Positions 1 to 7,913 of a DNA stretch of 64,000 nt are shown piece after piece (position 1 is the first letter of the stretch; each line of letters opens with the position of its first letter). This DNA is from Roseimaritima sediminicola (GTDB taxonomy: Bacteria; Planctomycetota; Planctomycetia; Pirellulales; Pirellulaceae). Made by a program: the position numbers and the translations under genes. The stretch is taken from positions 62,001-126,000 of the forward strand of contig NZ_WIAD01000007.1 in NCBI RefSeq assembly GCF_009618275.1. The letters run 5' to 3'. The notes under the pieces were generated by a model that was not told the DNA's origin, ran no database searches, and saw only the letters and a program-made list of their open reading frames with translations.

Positions 1-104
1 GCGCAACTGCCTGTAACTTGACTCCATGTAGATTTGACGCATGCCGTAGCACTACACAGCACATAAGGACGAAGGCGGCACGTGGCAATCCCCCTCACCC
101 CCGA

Positions 105-160
105 CCCCTCTCCCCCGAATCCTGACTCGCTTAGGCTCGCCAGGATTCGGGGGAGAGGGG
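105..160. repeat. Dispersed long palindrome, family A, copy 1
   Basis: Two perfect 20-bp inverted arms (105-124 and 141-160, starting cccctctccccc and ending ggggagagggg) enclose a 16-base loop. The same arms recur at 5371, 19267 and 56644, and a decayed copy lies near 56804. Outside the arms the bases ccccctcaccccc are also shared between copies. It sits in the 300-base gene-free start of the window, where I see nothing else; no coding frame is apparent from 1 to 301. Confidence 0.9.
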
Positions 161-301
161 AGTAAACGTTCGCACAAATCGATTGCACCCTTTCCGCCGC
201 CCCATTCCATACCCTGGAACGGTATTTGCAAACATTCTCCACGGTTGGCGTGGCCGCGGAAAGCCCGCCGTGATTCGCCTCTCGATCAGTCAATCAGGAC
301 C

Positions 302-1969
302 ATGAACGACCACGAGCGACCGGACGACGAATCGAAACCGGAGGGCGACGAAAAGCAGCACGAGCTGGGGATGGGGTCGCGCGGCGTGACGCGGCCCATG
401 GCCGAAATGCAATTCCAGCAGGGCGAGCACGGCTCGCACGAGCAGCACGACGACCAACATAATCACGGCAAAGACGACAAGCAGGAGGGCGGCGACGAGC
501 AGGGCGGGGGCGGTCATCACATGAGCCACGATGATCGGCTGCAGATGTTGCACATGCACCACAAGCAAACGCTGTGGATCTACTGGACGCTGCCCTTGCT
601 GGGCATCTGGTTGCTGCTCGCGCCCTTTAGCTTCGGGTACTTGAACGAGCAGCTGTGGGTGGATCCCAGCGGCAACCGTGGTCCCTGGTTCGCGGAGGAT
701 TCGACGGCCGAGCTGCGGCAGTTGCGAGCGTGGTTGATGACGGTCAGCGATGTGGTCTGCGGCGCACTGCTGGTGGTGCTGGGGATGCGGTCGCTGAAGC
801 CGAATCGTCCGTACAGCTTGTGGGCCTGTTGTGCGGTGGGCGTCTGGCTGACGCTTGCTCCCGTCCTGTTCTGGGCGCCCACGGCTGCCGCCTACGCCAA
901 CGACTCCTTCGTCGGCATTCTGGTCATGGCGCTGACGATCCTGATCCCCGGAATGCCCAATATGATCATGTACATGCAGCATGGTCCCGACCAGCCGCCG
1001 GGCTGGAGCTACAACCCGTCCAGCTGGCCGCAGCGATGGATCATGATCGTCACGGGCGTCGCGGGCTTCTTCGTCTCGCGGTACCTGGCCATGTACCAGC
1101 TGGGCTACATCGATTACGTCTGGGATCCGTTCTTTAGTTTCCAGTCCGGCAGCAAGAAGGTGCTGGATTCGAAGATGTCGCACATGTGGCCGATTTCCGA
1201 CGGCGGCTTGGGCACGATCTCGTACACCTTCGAATTCCTGATGGGCTACATGGGCGCGTCGACGCGCTGGCGTACGATGCCCTGGATGGTGGCCTTCTTC
1301 GGCGTGCTGGTCATCCCGCTGGGGCTGACGCATATCTTCCTGGTGATCTCCCAGCCCGTCCTGGTGCACGCCTGGTGCACGATGTGTCTGCTGGCCGCGT
1401 TGATCATGTTGCCGATGATTCCGCTGGAGGTCGACGAGGTCGTCGCCATGTTCCAGCACATGCGTCAGGCCAAACGCCGCGGAGACCGCGATGGATCGGT
1501 GTGGACCGTTTTTTGGAAGGGCGGCAAGCCCGACGGTTGCACGCCGGACGAGCGCTCGCCGGCGATGATGGAGTTTGCCGATCACCCGGTCGCTGTGGTG
1601 CGAGCCTCGTTTTGGGGGATGAGTTTCCCTTGGACGCTGGTCGCCACGATGATGCTCGGCATCGTGATCATGTTCCTCCCTACGGCTTTCGGCGTCGACA
1701 TCGAAACCACGGCTGCGGATATTGCGCATCTGGGCGGGGCGTTGATCGTGACGTTTTCGGTGATCTCGATGGGTGAAGTGATCCGCACGGGGCGATTGTT
1801 GAACCTGCCGTTGGCGGCGGCCGTGGTGATCGGTCCCTGGATGGCGGACCAAGCTCCAAGCGGCTTCGCCCTGGCGGCAACAGTGCTCGGCATCGCCGTC
1901 GCCGCTCTCTCGATTCCCCGCGGCAAGATCACCCAAACCTACGGAGCCTGGGACAGCTGGATCCGCTAG
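302..1969 (+). CDS. SPW-repeat / vitamin K epoxide reductase family membrane protein
   Basis: A 555-residue polytopic membrane protein. An acidic, His/Gln-rich cytosolic N-terminus (about 1-80, with HH and HxH clusters) precedes an SPW-type four-helix region (about 90-220; YWTLPLLGIWLLLAPF, then a second copy GVWLTLAPVLFWAPT). A VKOR-like domain follows (about 245-385) with one CxxC, Cys359-Thr-Met-Cys362. VKOR enzymes relay disulfides between a quinone and thioredoxin-like partners. The loop cysteines of canonical bacterial VKOR are not visible here (SKKVLDSKMSHMWPISDGG has none), so redox activity is uncertain. I chose the ATG at 302 because the preceding 19 codons (from 245) look non-coding in composition; either start is possible. 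The TAG stop overlaps the first unit of a tandem repeat. Confidence 0.8.
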   Translation: MNDHERPDDESKPEGDEKQHELGMGSRGVTRPMAEMQFQQGEHGSHEQHDDQHNHGKDDKQEGGDEQGGGGHHMSHDDRLQMLHMHHKQTLWIYWTLPLLGIWLLLAPFSFGYLNEQLWVDPSGNRGPWFAEDSTAELRQLRAWLMTVSDVVCGALLVVLGMRSLKPNRPYSLWACCAVGVWLTLAPVLFWAPTAAAYANDSFVGILVMALTILIPGMPNMIMYMQHGPDQPPGWSYNPSSWPQRWIMIVTGVAGFFVSRYLAMYQLGYIDYVWDPFFSFQSGSKKVLDSKMSHMWPISDGGLGTISYTFEFLMGYMGASTRWRTMPWMVAFFGVLVIPLGLTHIFLVISQPVLVHAWCTMCLLAALIMLPMIPLEVDEVVAMFQHMRQAKRRGDRDGSVWTVFWKGGKPDGCTPDERSPAMMEFADHPVAVVRASFWGMSFPWTLVATMMLGIVIMFLPTAFGVDIETTAADIAHLGGALIVTFSVISMGEVIRTGRLLNLPLAAAVVIGPWMADQAPSGFALAATVLGIAVAALSIPRGKITQTYGAWDSWIR

Positions 1970-2083
1970 TGGCATAGGCAACCAGCCTGTGAACCCAGTG
2001 GCATAGGCAACCAGCCTGTGAACCCAGTGGCATAGGCTTCCAGCCTGTGAACCCAGTGGCATAGGCTTCCAGCCTGTGAACCC
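1968..2083. repeat. Four tandem 29-bp hairpin units (family B)
   Basis: Units begin at 1968, 1997, 2026 and 2055, each reading agtggcatagg...agcctgtgaaccc. The first two carry caacc and the last two cttcc in the loop, so every unit keeps an AGGC...GCCT stem. The first two bases of unit 1 are the last two bases of the upstream TAG stop. The same unit is repeated four times downstream of the RND pump gene (39042-39153) and once near 40917. From 2084 to 2165 a further element-like stretch (gctaaagtccaggcttcagc) leads into the end of the next gene. Confidence 0.93.
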
Positions 2084-2165
2084 AGACCCCCAGCCGACCC
2101 CACCAACCTCGGGCGCTAAAGTCCAGGCTTCAGCCGCCCCGAGACCAGCCCGAATCGCCTAAAGG

Positions 2166-3227
2166 CTAGACTCCAGCGTCCCCGGCTGAACTCGTGAGAC
2201 TTTGGACCTTGCCGCCACCCTCGGTTAACTGCTTCAGATCGTCATCCCACTGTTTGGCCAGTTCGCGATACCCGGCTTCGACCCGCCGGACGGCCGCTTC
2301 ATCGCACAAGGGTTGCAACAGCCCCGCGAGATGATCTGCCAGTCGATGGCGTTCCTTATCCGTCCCGGCCGTGTCGCGCAGGAAATGCGTTTTGGTGTCC
2401 TTCAACATTTGCATGCTGGCGAACCACAAGCGATCGGCCGGCTCGGCGGGGATATTTGCCGGCAGCACGCCGTGCTGCTCCATCGCCCGCAGCAGCGTTG
2501 CCGCTTCCAGGCAGAACCCCAGCATGCGCGTCATCGCATACCGCGACTCGTTAAAGCGAAAGTAGTGCAGGGCCGGATAGAAGTGATGCGACTCCAGCAT
2601 CTCGGCCATTTTAGAAGCCAAGGTAAACAGGTCCTGATACAGCAATTCCCAGTTCTGCGATCGGAAATACGACTGCAGATAAGCGGACGTGTCGCCGGTT
2701 CGCGCCGTGCGATACGCGATCTCGTCGGCAAACTGGTTCCGGCCGGCCAGCGTCGAATAGATCGAGATCACGTAAGCCAGCACGAGCGTAAAGAAGCTGA
2801 ACCCCAATCCGGACACGGTGATCGTCACGATCCGCATCGAGTCCGTTTTGGGAACGAGGTCGCCCATGCCGAGCGTGGTCAGATTGAAGCCCGCGTAGTA
2901 GACCGCATTCAGAAAGTTGGTGTCCGGCATCTCGTGGGCGGACGTCATGATCCCGTTGCCCAGATGCGGCCAAGCGATCAGGGCCACGCCCAGCAGCAGA
3001 GTGGTCGCCCAGCAGAGGATCTGAAAGACGATCAACAGCGGCCCACAGCAGAACGTCAGCCGCCCTTCGTGGCCGAGCACCACCCGGCAAACCACATGAT
3101 GCACACGAACGACGACGCCCGTCAGCGGTCCCACGACCGCGCGGGGATGCAGGACAGCCAGAAACGTTTCGAAGATCCCCAGCAGGACCAACAACGTTCC
3201 CCCGGCGATACAAATCCAATCAGTCAC
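2166..3227 (-). CDS. Two-TM potassium channel-like protein with a TLGMGD filter
   Basis: A 353-residue protein of ion-channel (Ion_trans_2) type: a hydrophobic N-terminal helix (about 4-25), a second helix (about 60-85), a pore loop with the filter-like motif Thr118-Leu-Gly-Met-Gly-Asp123, then a long third helix and a soluble C-terminal region of about 190 residues rich in helix-forming residues. K+ channels usually read TVGYGD, so Met in place of Tyr is a deviation in the selectivity filter. The GTG at 3227 is chosen because a ggag motif lies about 10 bases upstream; ATG at 3266 and TTG at 3284 are in-frame alternatives. The stop codon lies inside a dispersed-repeat-like sequence (gctggagtctagcc on this strand). 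Substrate ion is inferred, not shown. Confidence 0.72.
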   Translation of the reverse strand: MTDWICIAGGTLLVLLGIFETFLAVLHPRAVVGPLTGVVVRVHHVVCRVVLGHEGRLTFCCGPLLIVFQILCWATTLLLGVALIAWPHLGNGIMTSAHEMPDTNFLNAVYYAGFNLTTLGMGDLVPKTDSMRIVTITVSGLGFSFFTLVLAYVISIYSTLAGRNQFADEIAYRTARTGDTSAYLQSYFRSQNWELLYQDLFTLASKMAEMLESHHFYPALHYFRFNESRYAMTRMLGFCLEAATLLRAMEQHGVLPANIPAEPADRLWFASMQMLKDTKTHFLRDTAGTDKERHRLADHLAGLLQPLCDEAAVRRVEAGYRELAKQWDDDLKQLTEGGGKVQSLTSSAGDAGV

Positions 3228-3459
3228 AACGCACGAGCTCCCAACAGTCCCACAGACAACCGCCATCCCAGCACATCGTTCCAAGACGTCGATGTTTCCA
3301 CCACCTCACGCCGGGCAACCGACCCCACCCAATAGTTCTGTTCGGGGCTCGGCCCTGACTGAAAACCGGCTCCAACCAGACAAGGCTCCAAGCCTACCAC
3401 CTCCGCTCCCACCGGGAAACGTGACCAGACCCGCCGCCCAATCGGGCGATGTCCCGCTC

Positions 3460-3585
3460 TCACGACATCCAAACCATAACCATGAACAGTAATGCAGCGA
3501 TGGCGAAGATGAGCATTAGCCCTCCACAGCCAATGGAATTATTGGACCCGCTTACATCGCCGAATGAAAAAAAGTCGTCTAGCAA
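3460..3585 (-). CDS. Possible 41-residue single-TM peptide
   Basis: On the minus strand a TTG-started frame encodes 41 residues with an acidic/aromatic N-terminus (MLDDFFSFGD), a Ser/Asn/Gly linker, then an uninterrupted hydrophobic segment (GLMLIFAIAALLFMVMVWM) ending at a TGA. The local base composition is more AT-rich than the flanking intergenic DNA, and the hydrophobic stretch has the look of a real membrane helix rather than a GC-rich shadow. The frame stays open upstream towards the MscS stop, so an earlier non-ATG start cannot be excluded. It lies between two membrane channel genes on the same strand. No family recognised; expression is unproven. Confidence 0.35.
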   Translation of the reverse strand: MLDDFFSFGDVSGSNNSIGCGGLMLIFAIAALLFMVMVWMS

Positions 3586-3676
3586 GGTACTGACTTCATT
3601 GCTGGATTGAGTGATAGGCCAAGAGCTCGTGGAGACCGGGGCCTTTCGCCCAAACGGCTCGACATGGCACGGGGCG

Positions 3677-4768
3677 TTAACGCGTAGAGTTCGTCTTCGC
3701 GTCGGGTCTCATGTCTTCGACGTAGAGAGTTTGCGTTGGGAACGCGAACTCGGCGCCGACCTGCTCGATTCTTTCGTGCAGCGATAGATTGATCGCTTGC
3801 TGGATGTCCATGTAGGCCGCGTAGTCGGGAGTCAAAACGTAGTAGACGGTCTCGAAGTTCAGCGAGAAATCGCCGAACGATTTGAAGTGAGCTCGATCAA
3901 AGCGGACGTTCTCCTGCTCTTCGACGCTGGCTCGCAAGAGATCCGGTACCTGCTGCAGGACCGAACGCGGGGTGTCGTAGGTCAAGCCGACGCTGAAAAC
4001 GACGCGACGCTCGGACATGAGCTTGAAATTCTGAATCCGGCTTTGCAGCAGGTCGTTGTTCGAAAACACCAACTGCTCGCCCGATAGGCTCTGAAGGCGA
4101 GTGGTTTTCAGGCCGATGTTTCGCACCGTGCCGGACTTGTCGCCGACCACGATGAAATCACCCGGCACAAAGGGTTTGTCAAACACGATCGAGAGGGACG
4201 CCAGCAGATCGCCGAGGATGTTCTGCACCGCGAGAGCGACGGCGATCCCGCCCACCCCCAGTCCGGCGATCAAGGCGGTGACGTCGACACCCAGGTTGTC
4301 CAGGGCCAGCAGGAACAGGATCGTGAATAGGACCAGTTTCCCGATCATCGCGAGCGCCGAGACCGTCATGGCTGCCGCCGGATCATCGGGGCGACGCCGC
4401 TCGACGTAGCCCGCGGCGCCGGCCGTGATCAGGGTGTGCCCCCAGATGGCCATTTGCAACAGAAGGATCAACACCATGACCGCTTCGAGCACATCGCGAG
4501 TGCGTTCTCCCGGTAGCTCGATCATGTAACTGCCGCAAAAGACGGCGAACGCGAGCACGAACCACCAGCGCGTTTGTCGCAGCGATTCCACCGCGGCGTC
4601 GTCCCACACGGTCGTGCTTCGCTCGGCAAACTTGGCAACTCGCCAAACCACGATGCTGCGAATCAGATAGACGATGACAAGGGTCGCGAAAAAGACGATC
4701 ACGGCCGCGATCCACTGCCCCTCGACATCACCTACCCCATAGGCCGACAGATACTCGTTCAGCTTCTC
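3677..4768 (-). CDS. MscS-family mechanosensitive channel
   Basis: A small-conductance mechanosensitive channel of the inner membrane, expected to open under membrane tension and release solutes during hypo-osmotic shock. From the ATG at 4768 it has 363 residues: three to five N-terminal hydrophobic helices, then the pore-lining helix and first beta strands with the family signature (about 168-195, GLGVGGIAVALAVQNILGD followed by LLASLSIVFDKPF) and a soluble beta/vestibule domain (VGDKSGTVRNIGLKTTRLQ). An in-frame TTG at 4846 would add 26 residues; the true start is not decided by a clear Shine-Dalgarno. It is followed on the same strand by the possible small membrane peptide and the ion channel gene, but spacing is too large to claim an operon. 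Confidence 0.85.
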   Translation of the reverse strand, partial: EKLNEYLSAYGVGDVEGQWIAAVIVFFATLVIVYLIRSIVVWRVAKFAERSTTVWDDAAVESLRQTRWWFVLAFAVFCGSYMIELPGERTRDVLEAVMVLILLLQMAIWGHTLITAGAAGYVERRRPDDPAAAMTVSALAMIGKLVLFTILFLLALDNLGVDVTALIAGLGVGGIAVALAVQNILGDLLASLSIVFDKPFVPGDFIVVGDKSGTVRNIGLKTTRLQSLSGEQLVFSNNDLLQSRIQNFKLMSERRVVFSVGLTYDTPRSVLQQVPDLLRASVEEQENVRFDRAHFKSFGDFSLNFETVYYVLTPDYAAYMDIQQAINLSLHERIEQVGAEFAFPTQTLYVEDMRPDAKTNSTR

Positions 4769-5010
4769 TCGCATTTGCAAATACACGGCTTCGACATTCC
4801 CGACGCGTTGAAAAGGAACCTGGCTGGATTGCCAATGTTTTTGCAAAGCCTAACCGATGAGCTCGTTCGAAGGCGAGGTGCCTCGGTGCTATGGGATAGC
4901 AGAGCATACGTTTTACCGGTGCACACCGTCCCTGCGCTGTCTGCACGCCGACCCGTTGCAGACTGATGTGCAGGCAGAGGGCTTTTCGCGTGCCCAACGG
5001 TGGCCGAACC

Positions 5011-5823
5011 ATCAGCCGCAGGGCGCTAGCCCACGGTTCGGTTGCGCGACGTTTCGCGCTGAAGCGGCAGGACCAGGAACCGTACGCTAGCGCGTCAGCG
5101 GCTGATGGGCGCGCGGTAGCAGTAACCACATTAGCCGCAGGGCGCTAGGCCCCGGTTCGGTTGCGCGATGCATCGCGGTGAATCGGCGCGACAAGGAACC
5201 GTACGCTAGCGCGTCAGCGGCTGATAGAGGCGCGGCCGTATCGTTATCAGCCGCAGGGCGCTAAGCGCGTCGCAAAATTGTAGTTGGGCATTACTCTCTC
5301 TCCTGAGACTCTTCAAACACCGGATCGCACTTCCGGGTCTCGCGGAATCCATTCTATTCCAATTTTTACTCCCCTCTCCCCCGAATCCTGACTCGCTTAG
5401 GCTCGCCAGGATTCGGGGGAGAGGGGTGAGAATAATTTTGTTTCTACAGTACTATCAGCCGCAGGGCGCTAGCCCACGGTTCGGTTGCGCGATGCATCGT
5501 GGTGAATCGGCAAGACAAGGAACCGTACGCTAGCGCGTCGCGGCTGATGGGCCCCCGGCCACCCCATCATCAGCCGCAGGGCGCTAGCCCACGGTTCGGT
5601 TGCGCAACGTTTCGTGGTGAAGCGGCAGGACCAGGAACCGTACGCTAGCGCGTCGCGGCTGATGGCCCGCGTGGCGGCAGTAACCGCATCAGCCGCAGGG
5701 CGCTAGCCCACGGTTCGGTTGCGCGACGTTTCGTGGTGAAGCGGCAGGAAAAGGAACCGTACGCTAGCGCGTCAGCGGCTGATAGAGACAAGGAACCGTA
5801 CGCTAGCGCGTCAGCGGCTGATA
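5011..5823. repeat. Array of ~96-bp palindromic elements (family C, REP-like)
   Basis: Full elements lie at about 5011-5106, 5130-5226, 5454-5548, 5569-5663 and 5688-5783, with partial ones at 5246-5273 and 5788-5823. Each is bounded by atcagccgc and gcggctgat and has nested inverted arms: gcgctagc with gctagcgc, and acggttc with gaaccgt. The result is one long imperfect hairpin with a roughly 40-base apex (ggttgcgcgacgtttcg and variants). A family A palindrome (5371-5426) is embedded between elements. The array fills the gene-free gap of about 1 kb between the MscS and sulfatase genes. The last half-element encodes the sulfatase C-terminus. No integrase, transposase or cas gene is near. Confidence 0.93.
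5371..5426. repeat. Dispersed long palindrome, family A, copy 2
   Basis: Perfect 20-bp arms at 5371-5390 and 5407-5426 around the same 16-base loop (actcgcttaggctcgc) as copy 1 at 105-160, and in the same orientation. It is inserted inside the family C array, so two unrelated hairpin families share one spacer. The stretch 5274-5370 between the partial family C element and this palindrome shows nothing recognisable. Confidence 0.92.
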
Positions 5824-7299
5824 GTTTGCCGGGCGCCAGGGTTGGCGGCCGTCTTTCTCCTGCAGGAACTTGGCGTCGACGTCTTTGTACCACTTGTGTA
5901 GACGCCGCCGCATGTCGCGAACCCGCTCGGGCATCTCGTCGGCTAGGTCGTGTCGTTCGCCGATGTCGGCTTCGAGGTCGTACAGATGGACTCGGCCGTC
6001 TTCGTAGCGTTCGAATAATTTGTACTGCCCCATCCGGATGGCTCCGCCGGGGATGCCGCCCTGGTTGCTGTAGTGCGGGTAGTGCCAGTACAGGGCTTCA
6101 CGATCGAGCTGCTTGCCTTCCAGAGCCGGTCGAAGGTCGACGCCGTCCACGCCAGCGGGGACGTCCAGATCGGCCGCCGCGGCGATCGTCGGCAATAGGT
6201 CGATCGAGCAGATCGGTTCGTGCGATACCGAGCCCGATTCGGTGACGCCGGGGTAGCGGATGATCCAGGGTTCGCGGATCCCGCCCTCGTACACCCAGCC
6301 CTTGCCGCCGCGAAGCGGCAGATTGCTGGTCGGCGACCCTTCGCTGGTCGACAACCCGCCGTTGTCGGACGTGAATACGATGACCGTCGAATCGGCGAGG
6401 CCCGACGCTTCGATCTGCGTCATGACTTTTCCCACTGCTTGATCCATCGCTTCGACCATCGCGGCGTACACCGCGTGATCCTGCAGGATGCGAACGCGTC
6501 GCGGGCGGTTGCCGAACACCTGCTCCTCTTCGGCAAACGCTTCGCCCTCGATCTCGGCGGCTCGCTTTTTATATTTCTCTACCAGATCCGGTCGACCCAT
6601 CAGCGGCGTGTGCACCGAATAGAACGCCAAGTAGGCGAGAAAGGGTTCGTCGCGGTGTTCGGCGATGAACGCCGCGGTGTCCCGAGCCAAGCGGTCCGGC
6701 AGATGGTCGCCGGGAGGGCTTTCCCGCTGCATCTCGGGGTTCTCAAACGGAGCGAAATACCGCTTTCCCGTGTAGGGTCCGCCGCGGTGATGTCCGCCGA
6801 TGTTGACGTCAAAGCCCTGAGCCTGCGGATAATGCGACTCGCTCTCGCCCAGGTGCCATTTGCCGGCGAAGAAGGTCGCATAGTCCTTTTGCTTGAGCAG
6901 CTCGGCGATCGTCGTTTCCGACAGCGGCATGTTGCTGTTCAGTGGAGCCGGATGAAATCGCCCCGAACGCTTGCCGGAAAAGAAGTTCGTCGCTTGGACG
7001 CGCGTCGGATACTTGCCGGTCATCAAGCTGTACCGTGTGGGCGAACACACCGGATTGGCGGCGTAACCGTCGGTAAACCGCATCCCCTGGGCCGCCAACC
7101 GATCGATGTTGGGCGTGTCGTAGAAACAGTCTGGGTTGTTGGCGCCAATGTCCATATAGCCCAGGTCGTCGACCAGAAAGACCACGAAATTCAGCGGGCG
7201 TCCTGCGTCTTCGGCTTGAGCGTTTCTCGTGCACGGCGAAAAACTGACGGCGATCAATAGAATGACGACAAGCGGTAGCAGCGGGATGCGGAGAGGCAT
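5803..7299 (-). CDS. Secreted formylglycine-dependent sulfatase
   Basis: A 498-residue exported arylsulfatase-family enzyme that hydrolyses sulfate esters, probably of sulfated polysaccharide as is usual for planctomycetes. A signal peptide (about 1-29, ending CTRNAQAE) precedes the metal-binding start VVFLVDDLG (Asp44/Asp45). The modification site is Cys85-Ser-Pro-Thr-Arg, whose Cys is converted to formylglycine by a separate maturase. Further family landmarks are GKWHLGE (about 185) and VFTSDNGG. The ATG at 7299 is chosen because it starts the signal peptide. The last residues (NYQPLTR) and the TAG stop are encoded by a half copy of the neighbouring palindromic repeat. Specific substrate unknown. 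It is divergent from the CoA-binding gene. Confidence 0.93.
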   Translation of the reverse strand: MPLRIPLLPLVVILLIAVSFSPCTRNAQAEDAGRPLNFVVFLVDDLGYMDIGANNPDCFYDTPNIDRLAAQGMRFTDGYAANPVCSPTRYSLMTGKYPTRVQATNFFSGKRSGRFHPAPLNSNMPLSETTIAELLKQKDYATFFAGKWHLGESESHYPQAQGFDVNIGGHHRGGPYTGKRYFAPFENPEMQRESPPGDHLPDRLARDTAAFIAEHRDEPFLAYLAFYSVHTPLMGRPDLVEKYKKRAAEIEGEAFAEEEQVFGNRPRRVRILQDHAVYAAMVEAMDQAVGKVMTQIEASGLADSTVIVFTSDNGGLSTSEGSPTSNLPLRGGKGWVYEGGIREPWIIRYPGVTESGSVSHEPICSIDLLPTIAAAADLDVPAGVDGVDLRPALEGKQLDREALYWHYPHYSNQGGIPGGAIRMGQYKLFERYEDGRVHLYDLEADIGERHDLADEMPERVRDMRRRLHKWYKDVDAKFLQEKDGRQPWRPANYQPLTR

Positions 7300-7480
7300 A
7301 GGAGTTCTTTGCAGGACAAAAGTGGATCTGATTAAAGGGAAAACCACCTGTGCAGACGATAACTGACGGTTCCGTCCCCAGCAAATGCCCCGCCCCCCAA
7401 CGCGCCGGCGGCCGGAAGTCATCGCGTCGGCCCGGATTCCACCCTGGCCCGAGCCGCCGGCGACTCGGTACAATGAACCG

Positions 7481-7897
7481 ATGGATAAAATCGAACGCTT
7501 TCTCACCGCCCGCTCCTACGCCGTTGCCGGAGCTTCCACGCGACAGCACAAATACGGCAACAAAGTCTTTCGTGCGCTGCTGGCCGCCGACCGCAAGGTG
7601 TATCCGCTGAACCCCGCGCAGGAGGAAGTCGAAGGACACCGTGCCTATCCGAAAATCGACGATTTACCTGAGGTCCCTGAGGCGTTGTCGATCATCACAC
7701 CGCCGGAGGTTACCCGGCGAGTCGTCGCCGATGCGGTGGCCGCGGGCGTCAAGCATATCTGGATGCAGCCCGGCGCCGAAGACGACCAGGCGTCGCAACT
7801 GGCGCGCGATGCCGGAGTCAACGTCATCGACGACGGCAGCTGCATTCTGGTCGTGTTGACCGGCCTGCGGTCGAGACTTGATCAACGTCCCGAATGA
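7481..7897 (+). CDS. CoA-binding domain protein (YccU-like)
   Basis: A 138-residue cytosolic protein consisting of one Rossmann-type CoA-binding domain. It starts MDKIERFLTARSYAVAGAST, with the AVAGASTRQHKYGNKVFR nucleotide-loop pattern, then YPLNP, ITPPEV and a VKHIWMQPGAED segment typical of the YccU family. The biochemical role of these stand-alone domains is not established. The ATG at 7481 is taken because it begins the domain; a TACAAT hexamer lies only seven bases upstream (7469-7474), so a leaderless or very short-leader mRNA is possible. A 16-base gap separates it from the antiporter gene, so the two may be co-transcribed. Confidence 0.85.
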   Translation: MDKIERFLTARSYAVAGASTRQHKYGNKVFRALLAADRKVYPLNPAQEEVEGHRAYPKIDDLPEVPEALSIITPPEVTRRVVADAVAAGVKHIWMQPGAEDDQASQLARDAGVNVIDDGSCILVVLTGLRSRLDQRPE

Positions 7898-7913
7898 GCG
7901 GTGATCCACGGTC

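Noticed and set aside
290-2062. 590-residue minus-strand open frame antisense to the SPW/VKOR gene
   Set aside because: Its translation is His/Arg/Gln-rich with no motif and is the complement of a well-supported membrane protein; long antisense frames are common in GC-rich DNA.
2313-3335. 340-residue + frame opposite the ion channel
   Set aside because: His/Arg/Gln-rich complement of a membrane protein with a recognisable pore.
5011-5823. CRISPR array
   Set aside because: Spacers between units are of unequal size and the units are long palindromes; no cas gene is present.
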